DNA from: an uncultured bacterium
GTDB taxonomy: Bacteria > Vulcanimicrobiota > Xenobia > Xenobiales > Xenobiaceae
DNA: 6,342 bases
NCBI GenBank assembly: GCA_934636825.1
Contig: CAKUBG010000045.1
Span: 1-6,342 of the forward strand
Direction: 5' to 3'
Shown: piece after piece, positions 1-5,672 of the stretch
Layout: every line of letters begins with the position of its first letter
How positions within the stretch are numbered: position 1 is the first letter of the stretch
The notes under the pieces: model-generated
What the model was told of the DNA's origin: nothing
The model's input: only the letters and a program-made list of their open reading frames with translations
Databases searched by the model: none
Position numbers and translations under genes: made by a program

Positions 1-18
1 CCTTTCGCTTTGCTATAG

Positions 19-61
19 GCTAAACTCCGCTTTAAAATGTACAGAAACGGAGCCTTTTAGC
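19..61. other. Bulged hairpin
   Basis: GCTAAA (19-24) pairs with TTTAGC (56-61), and directly inside it CTCCG (25-29) pairs with CGGAG (48-52). Only a 3-base bulge (53-55) separates the two right arms. This gives 11 base pairs in two stacked helices around an 18-base loop. There is no T-run after it, so it is not an obvious terminator. Function is unknown. Confidence 0.4.
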
Positions 62-80
62 GTTTGTAGGTTTCGTCTAA

Positions 81-147
81 AGCTTCCGGCCTGGATTGCC
101 GGCGTCTGCTCGTAAACGAGCAGCCATACCGTCAATTGGCCGAAGCT
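81..147. other. Nested stem structure with inner 7-bp hairpin
   Basis: An outer stem joins AGCTTCCGGCC (81-91) to GGCCGAAGCT (138-147), 10 pairs with one bulged C. Inside it, CTGCTCG (106-112) and CGAGCAG (117-123) form a perfect 7-bp hairpin with a TAAA loop. An alternative small hairpin, CCGGC (86-90) with GCCGG (98-102), competes with the outer stem. Closed outer and inner helices of this kind suggest a folded RNA element, but the strand and function are not shown by the sequence. Confidence 0.4.
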
Positions 148-246
148 AAGGACTACACCGGGAATTTTTTGTGTTCTGGGCTTGTTTGATAGTGGGACTT
201 AGTTATATTGGCGAAAGCGAGAGAAAATTTCAGTCGGACAACGGTA

Positions 247-281
247 GTGCGGCATTGCTTCGCCGCCGCACCGCCTTTTTT
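247..281 (+). terminator. Possible rho-independent terminator (plus strand)
   Basis: GTGCGGC (247-253) and GCCGCAC (265-271) form a perfect 7-bp GC-rich stem with an 11-base loop. CGCC and then six T (276-281) follow on the plus strand. The four bases between stem and T-run are slightly more than ideal. It would end a plus-strand transcript entering from the left, opposite in direction to the restriction operon. No gene for it is visible in the window. Confidence 0.4.
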
Positions 282-356
282 GTTGCGTGGGATACGCGTT
301 GGTGGTGGCCTGGGGTAGCTGGCGAAACGGAACAACTGACGGTGGGAGGAAATTTT

Positions 357-373
357 CAGCGAGAGGATCGCTG
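357..373. other. Small perfect hairpin
   Basis: CAGCGA (357-362) and TCGCTG (368-373) form a 6-bp stem closing a GAGGA loop. It lies at the start of the GCGGA-rich part of the non-coding stretch. No T-run follows. Function is unknown. Confidence 0.35.
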
Positions 374-436
374 GCGGAACTAAACAGCTAGCGGAGAGGA
401 CATTATAAGCGGAAACCTGTTGCGCATTTTGTGAAA

Positions 437-461
437 GTCCGACGTAGCTTCGCCGCCGGAC
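437..461. other. Hairpin sharing a 12-mer with the one at 247-271
   Basis: GTCCG (437-441) pairs with CGGAC (457-461). The intervening sequence and right arm contain GCTTCGCCGCCG (447-458), identical to 257-268 in the terminator-like hairpin 190 bases to the left. In both cases the 12-mer spans the loop and part of the right arm while the stem bases differ. This looks like related structural elements rather than simple duplication. Confidence 0.35.
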
Positions 462-527
462 AGCATACGTTATAGTGTAGTTTTTTTACCAACAGGCGGA
501 AATAGTGGCGATGGAAGGCGCAGAACA

Positions 528-555
528 TTGGACGCGCTGCTAAGCGCGGTCCAGT
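528..555. other. Long hairpin with one bulge
   Basis: GGAC-GCGCT (530-538) pairs with AGCGC-G-GTCC (543-552), giving nine pairs with a single bulged G and a GCTA tetraloop. Two or three further pairs can be added outside. It is strongly GC-rich and would be a stable fold in RNA of either strand. No T-run follows it. Confidence 0.4.
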
Positions 556-628
556 TCAAGCCTGGAAGAGCCGCTATTGGAGCTAGCCAACATGAACACG
601 AGCCCGCAGCCAAAACTTATAGCGGAAT

Positions 629-700
629 TTTTTCACCATATCGGTAGCGCAGGCCTCTGGCCGCCAGGCCAGTCAGCCGGAGCGTAGATATGGTGAAAAA
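629..700. repeat. 14-bp perfect inverted repeat around an inner hairpin
   Basis: TTTTTCACCATATC (629-642) is the exact reverse complement of GATATGGTGAAAAA (687-700). The 44 bases between them contain a second perfect hairpin, CTGGCC (657-662) with GGCCAG (667-672) and a GCCA loop. The whole block is 72 bases. It lacks a trailing T-run on either strand outside the arms, so a plain terminator is unlikely. A small palindromic mobile repeat (REP or MITE-like) or the closing helix of a structured RNA are possible. No flanking target duplication was found by eye. Confidence 0.55.
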
Positions 701-758
701 TGCAGCTAACACCAAATAGCTAACTGGCGGGCGGAACATAATTAACGTCTCTAGGCGG

Positions 759-786
759 AAAAACTACAAGCCAACATGACATGGCT
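759..786 (-). terminator. Weak candidate terminator after the Sel1-repeat gene
   Basis: On the minus strand, a few bases after the stop of the Sel1-repeat gene, AGCCA (786-782) can pair with TGGCT (773-769) around an 8-base loop. A T-run (763-759) follows after TGTAG. The stem is only 5 bp and the T-run is offset, so it is a weak call. Its position at the end of the minus-strand gene series is what supports it. Confidence 0.25.
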
Positions 787-792
787 AACCTT

Positions 793-1770
793 TTATAAGA
801 TATCGTCAGTAAACTGTATCCCTAACTTGAGGCATATCACTTTGGCTTTAGCATAACCTTGCTCAGCAGCTTCGCAGTATAATTCTACAGCTTCCATGTA
901 ATTTTCACTTAAACCATTGCCGTAAAAATAACAATTACCAAGCTCAAACTGAGCACCAACATGCCCCTGCCAAGCAGCTTCGCGATACCACTTTACCGCT
1001 TCTGCGTAATTTTTATCTACACCATAGCCATTATAATAGCAATTACCAAGCTCAAACTTCGCCTCGGTATTCTCTTTCTCAGCGGCTTTGCGGTACCATT
1101 TTACAGCTTCTATATAATCCTTGCTTACACCATTACCGTAAAAATAACAGTCACCTAATCTTTTAAATGCTTCATAGTAGTTCTGTTCAGCAGACAACTG
1201 ATACCATTTAAACGCTTCAGGGTAATCACAACAAACACCCTTGCCATGGTAGTAATATTCACCAAGCTCATATTGAGCTTCAACAAAACCTCGTTCAGCT
1301 AATTGATGATACCATTTAACAGCCTCCACATAATCACGGTTTACACTCCAATTACCATAATAATCACCAAGCCAAAACTGAGCTTCAGAATTACCTTGAT
1401 TCGCTGACGTACGACACCATTTTACAGCTTCTGCTTCATCTTGGTTAACGCCCCAACCATCGTAATAAAAAGTACCAATACGGTACTGAGCATCAGAATT
1501 ACCTTGCTCGGCTGATTTACGATACCATTTTATTGCTTCAGCTTTATCCTGACCTACACCATAACCTATACAATAACATTCAGCAAGTTCGTACTGAGCT
1601 CTATCATGGCCTTGCTTGGCAGCTTTGCGATACCACTTTATAGCCTGTTGGCCGTTTCGACTATCTCTATAGTATACAGCCAATTTATATTGAGCCTCAG
1701 CCTGACCTTGTACAGCAGCTTGGCACATAACATGAAATTCTTTATCAATTTTTGCTTGGTACTGTATCAT
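793..1770 (-). CDS. Sel1-like repeat (SLR/TPR-type) protein
   Basis: 325 residues, ATG start, preceded at some distance by a weak purine stretch (AAGAGA). The protein is almost entirely eight tandem Sel1-like repeats. Six are exactly 36 residues, the first (23-54) is four shorter and the fourth (127-161) one shorter. The consensus is roughly EAQYELGxxYxxGxGVxxDYxEAVKWYRKAAEQG. A 22-residue leader and a 20-residue tail flank the array. There is no signal peptide or membrane segment, so a cytoplasmic scaffold is likely. Sel1 repeats form alpha-helical superhelices that bind other proteins, and no catalytic domain is attached. It lies 70 bases after hsdR on the same strand with no clear terminator between, so co-transcription is possible. 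Its partner is unknown, and a link to restriction is only an inference from position. The repeats also make the gene prone to gain or loss of 108-bp units. Confidence 0.93.
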   Translation of the reverse strand: MIQYQAKIDKEFHVMCQAAVQGQAEAQYKLAVYYRDSRNGQQAIKWYRKAAKQGHDRAQYELAECYCIGYGVGQDKAEAIKWYRKSAEQGNSDAQYRIGTFYYDGWGVNQDEAEAVKWCRTSANQGNSEAQFWLGDYYGNWSVNRDYVEAVKWYHQLAERGFVEAQYELGEYYYHGKGVCCDYPEAFKWYQLSAEQNYYEAFKRLGDCYFYGNGVSKDYIEAVKWYRKAAEKENTEAKFELGNCYYNGYGVDKNYAEAVKWYREAAWQGHVGAQFELGNCYFYGNGLSENYMEAVELYCEAAEQGYAKAKVICLKLGIQFTDDIL

Positions 1771-1840
1771 ATTTGGTTATTCTCTTTTTTATATACAATA
1801 CTGATGGCATAGTAGTATAACTTTGTACGAAATAGAGCAC

Positions 1841-4800
1841 CTAAAACTTTGGAGAGCTGATACCGAAATATTTTTCAAAGAAAGCTAGTAGCTTCTCTAT
1901 TATTCCTTGCTTCTTTTGAGCTCTTTTGTTGTCAGGAGTAAAACGTGACATACGAGGCATGAGATTATCTATGCCTGTACCAATTGTTTTTATTTCACCA
2001 TCGCGGAAGGCATTGGTCACAAACTTGTGTGTCTCTTCCGGTTTTAGCTTCTCCTCTACAATCAATTTTTCGAGATCGCGCTGCATGTGCTCCGTAACAT
2101 AACTTTGCCAATCACTGATAATATCGCCAGTGTTACTTACTTCAGTAATAAAATCTTCAATCAATTGCTTTTTACTGCGCAGCTCTGGGCTGGATTCAAT
2201 AGCTTTGCGAATGCCAATCAGCTTTTCTTTGTCCTGGCAGTTTTCATCATGGTATCGCTTAACCAACATAAGGATATAGTCAATATCTATATCAGTTTGT
2301 TTAATAAGCTCCATTTCAAAAACAACGTCATCGGTAATATCGGCACTTTCTTTGCGCTGACGCGTCCAAATATCGTGCAAATCTTGGTAACGTCCTAGAT
2401 AGTCTTGAAGATCACGTTCGGCAAGTATATCTTTTTCGGCGAACTCGTCAAACGAAGATAAAACATTTCTTAGGCGAAGAACAGAACCAAACAGGGATAT
2501 AAAATCTTTTTGATTTTTTTCCCCTAATATCTGCGACTCAGATAGAGGGAACTTGTTAATTAGTTTATTTATCAATTCTACATAGCCTAGCACTCGTTTT
2601 CCATCTTGAGATTTGTAGCCATAATAATATTCTTTGAATGTCCTAATTAAGATGGTTCCGCCAGCTTCCTTGTCCCCGAATAAGGATACAGCGCTGTCTA
2701 CAGCTTCGCTTAAATTTCTAAAGCAAACAATATTGCCAAATTTTTTAATGGAATTGAGAATACGATTAGTACGAGAGAAAGCTTGAATCAAACCGTGCAT
2801 TTTTAAATTTTTATCAACCCACAGCGTATTCAAGGTTGTAGCATCAAAACCGGTAAGAAACATATTTACAACAATAAGCAAATCCAGCTCTTTATTTTTC
2901 ATACGCAAAGAAACGTCTTTATAATAGTTTTGAAACCTATCGCCAGAAGTATCATAATTAGTATGAAACATTTTGTTGTAATCGCTTATAGCTTCTTCTA
3001 AAAAATCGCGAGAAGGCTGATCTAAACCGGAAGTACTCTCCGAGTTTTCTTCATCCAAAATTCCTTCAATTTCTTCATTAGCTCCATAGCTAAAAATGGT
3101 GGCAACTCTCAATTGTTTGCTTGGATTAGCTGCCATTTGTTTCTTAAACTCTTGATAATAAAGCTTGGCCATAGGTACGCTAGCCACAGCCAAAATAGAA
3201 TTGAAGCCTCTTATGCTACGCTGTTCTTTACTTTCTTTAACTTTGCCACGTTTAGAAGAAGCAACTTGAGAAATGTTGGCTAAAGCATTGAAGTTATAAC
3301 TTTTATCGCTGCGATAAGTTTTTTGAGCAAAATGATCCAAAATGTATTCGGTAACTAACTTAATACGCTCAGGAGCCATCAGTGCTTTTTGACGGTCGAT
3401 GTCTTGGACTTTTTCGTCAATAATTCCCTTGTCCATTTTCATGGTGCTAATATAATCGACGCGGAAAGGAAGCACATTTTTATCGTTAATGGCATCTACA
3501 ATAGTGTAGCTATGCAATAAGTCTCCGAAAGTTTGTTCGGTAGTAAAAAGCTTTTGGCCGCCAGTTTGAGTAGCATTGGCTGAAAAAATAGGTGTTCCCG
3601 TAAAACCGAACAGATGGTATTTCTTAAACTTTTTGACAATAGCCGTATGCATATCGCCAAATTGACTGCGGTGGCATTCGTCAAAGATGATAACTACATG
3701 TTTACTGTAAATATCATGATTAACATTTTGCTTTACAAAGGTAGCTAGCTTTTGAATAGTGGTAATAATGATACGTACATTAGAATCTTCTAGTTGCCTT
3801 TTTAAAACGGCAGTAGAAGTATTGCTATTGGCTGCTCCTTTTTCAAAGCGGTCGTATTCTTTCATGGTTTGATAGTCAAGGTCTTTACGATCTACCACAA
3901 ATAACACTTTGTCAATATAACGCAGTCTAGAAGCCATACGGGCAGTTTTAAATGAGGTTAAAGTTTTACCCGAGCCGGTCGTATGCCAGATGTAACCTCC
4001 TCCGGCAGTTTCACCATATTTTTTATAGTTATTAGCTATTTCAATGCGGTTGAGAATGCGCTCAGTAGCCGTAATTTGGTAAGGACGCATAACTAAAAGC
4101 TGTTTTTCTGAAGTAAATATGCAATATTTAGTCAAAATACTTAAAATTGTATGTTTGGCCAAAAAAGTTTTAGTGAAATCTATCAGATCGGGAATTACTC
4201 TATTATTGGCGTCAGCCCAGAAGCAAGTAAACTCAAAACTATTGCTAGTTCGAGTTTTGCTACTGCCTTGTTTTTTACGCTCTTTTTCCGCATTTAGTCT
4301 GGTACTATTTGAGTAATACTTAGTATTAGTGCCATTGGAAATAACGAAAATTTGCACATATTCATACAAACCGCTGCCAGCCCAGAAAGAGTCTCTTTGA
4401 TAGCGATCAATTTGGTTAAAAGCTTCACGAATAGCCACGCCTCGGCGTTTTAATTCTATATGTACCAAGGGAAAGCCATTAACTAATATAGTAACATCAT
4501 AACGGTTATCATACTTGGCTCCGTCTTTTTTGCCTACGGTATATTGGTTGATAACTTGTAACCTGTTGTTATGGATATTTTGGCGATCAATTAAAGTAAT
4601 ATTTTTAATTGAGCCATCATCTCTAGTTAAAGTCTGAATATTATCTTCCTGAATTTTGTAAGTTTTTTCAACTATACGGTCGTTAGGATTAGCAATATAG
4701 GCTTTGAAAAAAGAGTTCCATTCTGGATCGGAGAACTTATAATTATTAAGCTCTTCCAATTGACAGCGCAAATTGTCTATTAAGTCTTTTTCTTCATGGA

Positions 4801-4957
4801 TAGATAAATACTCGTAGCCTTGCTCACATAGTAAGCGAATAAACTCTTGCTCCAAAGCAGCTTCACTTTGATAACTGTCGGAACGTTTTTGAGTAGGTGT
4901 ATATTCAGTAACAACGGTATTTTCTGAAGATTCAACTACGATATTGAAGTATGACAC
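1841..4957 (-). CDS. hsdR: Type I restriction enzyme R subunit (EcoR124-like HsdR)
   Basis: 1038 residues, close to the length of EcoR124 HsdR. HsdR supplies ATP-driven DNA translocation and cleavage to the R2M2S complex in the cytoplasm. The PD-(D/E)xK nuclease is at the N-terminus: D154, then E168-x-K170 in HIELKR, with a QxxxY motif (Q182, Y186). The SF2 motor follows: Walker A TTGSGKT (326-332), DECH (426-429), TGTP (453-456), motif V around VNMFLTGFDA (697-706) and motif VI QAFSRTNR (725-732). The C-terminal helical region, which docks to the methyltransferase in this family, ends with IIEKLLAFFEKYFG. The start is GTG at 4957, the only start codon between an in-frame upstream stop and the conserved N-terminus. 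A weak AGGG lies 11 bases before it. The gap to the hsdS stop is 13 bases, so coupling is likely. No frameshift or lost motif is visible, so it should be functional if HsdM and HsdS are made. Confidence 0.98.
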   Translation of the reverse strand: MSYFNIVVESSENTVVTEYTPTQKRSDSYQSEAALEQEFIRLLCEQGYEYLSIHEEKDLIDNLRCQLEELNNYKFSDPEWNSFFKAYIANPNDRIVEKTYKIQEDNIQTLTRDDGSIKNITLIDRQNIHNNRLQVINQYTVGKKDGAKYDNRYDVTILVNGFPLVHIELKRRGVAIREAFNQIDRYQRDSFWAGSGLYEYVQIFVISNGTNTKYYSNSTRLNAEKERKKQGSSKTRTSNSFEFTCFWADANNRVIPDLIDFTKTFLAKHTILSILTKYCIFTSEKQLLVMRPYQITATERILNRIEIANNYKKYGETAGGGYIWHTTGSGKTLTSFKTARMASRLRYIDKVLFVVDRKDLDYQTMKEYDRFEKGAANSNTSTAVLKRQLEDSNVRIIITTIQKLATFVKQNVNHDIYSKHVVIIFDECHRSQFGDMHTAIVKKFKKYHLFGFTGTPIFSANATQTGGQKLFTTEQTFGDLLHSYTIVDAINDKNVLPFRVDYISTMKMDKGIIDEKVQDIDRQKALMAPERIKLVTEYILDHFAQKTYRSDKSYNFNALANISQVASSKRGKVKESKEQRSIRGFNSILAVASVPMAKLYYQEFKKQMAANPSKQLRVATIFSYGANEEIEGILDEENSESTSGLDQPSRDFLEEAISDYNKMFHTNYDTSGDRFQNYYKDVSLRMKNKELDLLIVVNMFLTGFDATTLNTLWVDKNLKMHGLIQAFSRTNRILNSIKKFGNIVCFRNLSEAVDSAVSLFGDKEAGGTILIRTFKEYYYGYKSQDGKRVLGYVELINKLINKFPLSESQILGEKNQKDFISLFGSVLRLRNVLSSFDEFAEKDILAERDLQDYLGRYQDLHDIWTRQRKESADITDDVVFEMELIKQTDIDIDYILMLVKRYHDENCQDKEKLIGIRKAIESSPELRSKKQLIEDFITEVSNTGDIISDWQSYVTEHMQRDLEKLIVEEKLKPEETHKFVTNAFRDGEIKTIGTGIDNLMPRMSRFTPDNKRAQKKQGIIEKLLAFFEKYFGISSPKF

Positions 4958-4972
4958 GAAACTTTTTACCCT
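4958..4972 (-). promoter_or_regulatory. Ribosome binding region for the hsdR GTG start
   Basis: The hsdS stop codon TAG overlaps an AGGG, followed by TAAAAAGTTTC and the GTG start of hsdR. The 11-base spacing is long and the core short, so initiation is probably weak and helped by ribosomes finishing the hsdS frame. In that case hsdR output would depend partly on the phase state of the upstream tract, because only the ON frame or internal initiation brings ribosomes to this stop. That dependence is inference. Confidence 0.35.
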
Positions 4973-5672
4973 ATTTTTCCAGTTCTTTAAACGTTAAAAG
5001 CTTATCGCGATAATATTCATACTGCTGCTGCCGCGCCTTAATTTCAGCCGGAAGGCCGCCAGTAAGATCATTACAGAGAGAATCAAAGCGATCTAATATA
5101 GAAACTATGCGTTCTTGCTCAGCTATAGATGGTAAGTTAATTTTTATTTTTTTTATAGATGGTATACCCGAATGCACCACTTTACTTTTAACTTTTCCTC
5201 TGCTCTTCTGTACTTTAGCTTCTGCAGTTTCAAGGGCATAAGCCAAGTATTTAGGGTTTTGATTATGTTTCATTACAACAATATCGCCACCAGCAAGACA
5301 TTTATCATGTCCGACATAAGCTACCGATTTAGCAATATCTTCAACACTTTCTCCAGTTATGGCAAAAAGCAAATCTCCATGTTCAAAATATTTTGGAGAT
5401 CGTACATACTCCAAGTTCGTATGTGACAAACACTTATCAAACCATGTATTATAAGCTGTATATATTTCCCCGTAACGAACACACGGAATGCCGTTTTCAG
5501 TTATCTGATCCCTTTTAATACCAGTTCCACGATAAAAATCAGTAGCTATATCATTCAAAGTTACAACAGCATAACCAAAAACATACTGCAAAAGCCTAAT
5601 TATACTTCGGTCGGTCGGTCGGTCGGTCGGTCGGTCGGTCGGTCGGGAACATTGTGTTGCCCTTTTCAGCAA
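4971..5672 (-). CDS. hsdS: HsdS distal segment: extra TRD plus conserved region, out of frame with upstream hsdS
   Basis: 233 codons from a TTG at 5672, though this start is not convincing. The frame begins inside the upstream segment, crosses the 4-bp tract as PTDR repeats (residues 11-22), then encodes a full Methylase_S-type TRD (about 36-185) and the conserved helix region ERIVSILDRFDSLCNDL, GLPAEI (206-211), ARQQQYEYYRDKLLTF. It ends KELEK, a typical HsdS C-terminus. Its job would be to recognise one half of a bipartite target and hold HsdM. With ten tract copies it is not joined to the upstream frame. It becomes an in-frame extension when the copy number is a multiple of three. If translated alone it would be a half-S subunit; truncated S proteins of this kind are known to dimerise in EcoR124, EcoDXXI and NgoAV. 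The coding sequence itself looks undamaged, which argues against simple decay. Confidence 0.85.
   Translation of the reverse strand: MLKRATQCSRPTDRPTDRPTDRSIIRLLQYVFGYAVVTLNDIATDFYRGTGIKRDQITENGIPCVRYGEIYTAYNTWFDKCLSHTNLEYVRSPKYFEHGDLLFAITGESVEDIAKSVAYVGHDKCLAGGDIVVMKHNQNPKYLAYALETAEAKVQKSRGKVKSKVVHSGIPSIKKIKINLPSIAEQERIVSILDRFDSLCNDLTGGLPAEIKARQQQYEYYRDKLLTFKELEK

Larger units (their letters stand above)
1..790. other. Gene-free, GC-rich, hairpin-rich stretch
   Basis: No convincing coding region is present. The two longest open frames, 171-383 (+) and 153-335 (-), overlap each other, have odd composition, lack a clear ribosome binding site and are crossed by a terminator-like hairpin. GC content is about 51% (400 of 780 bases by hand count), clearly above the neighbouring genes. 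Several hairpins are listed separately. The motif GCGGA occurs seven times on the plus strand between 374 and 759, six of them as GCGGAA, where about one would be expected by chance in the whole stretch. The 12-mer GCTTCGCCGCCG occurs at 257-268 and 447-458, and AGCCAACATGA at 585-595 and 769-779. Candidate explanations are a large structured RNA, decayed repeat elements or native flank beside an acquired cassette. I match it to no known RNA family. Confidence 0.6.

Noticed and set aside
171..383. Open frame of 70 codons on the plus strand, and a 60-codon one opposite at 153-335
   Set aside because: Both have unlikely composition, no good ribosome site and no recognisable domain. They overlap each other and contain a terminator-like hairpin.
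433..461. GAAAGTCC resembling a conserved RNase P RNA segment
   Set aside because: The rest of the RNase P RNA consensus, including the expected GAGG before it and the later conserved blocks, is not present.
629..700. The inverted repeat as a rho-independent terminator
   Set aside because: The T or A bases form part of the stem arms, and no free T-run follows the structure on either strand.
1814..1819. TATACT on the minus strand as a -10 box for the Sel1-repeat gene
   Set aside because: No acceptable -35 box lies 16-18 bases upstream, and such hexamers are common in AT-rich DNA.
2087..2398. Plus-strand open frame of 103 codons inside hsdR, and similar frames at 961-1158, 4119-4316 and 5172-5426
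   Set aside because: They lie antisense to clearly conserved coding sequence, read like reverse-complement shadows, and lack credible starts.
5607..5646. The tetranucleotide tract as a CRISPR array or sequencing artefact
   Set aside because: There are no spacers, so it is not CRISPR. The precise frame relation to two intact HsdS segments makes a biological tract much more likely than an artefact, though the exact copy number could be miscalled.
4971..5672. Distal hsdS segment as a decayed pseudogene
   Set aside because: The TRD and C-terminal region are complete with no internal stop. The only lesion is the copy number of a slippage-prone tract, which is reversible.
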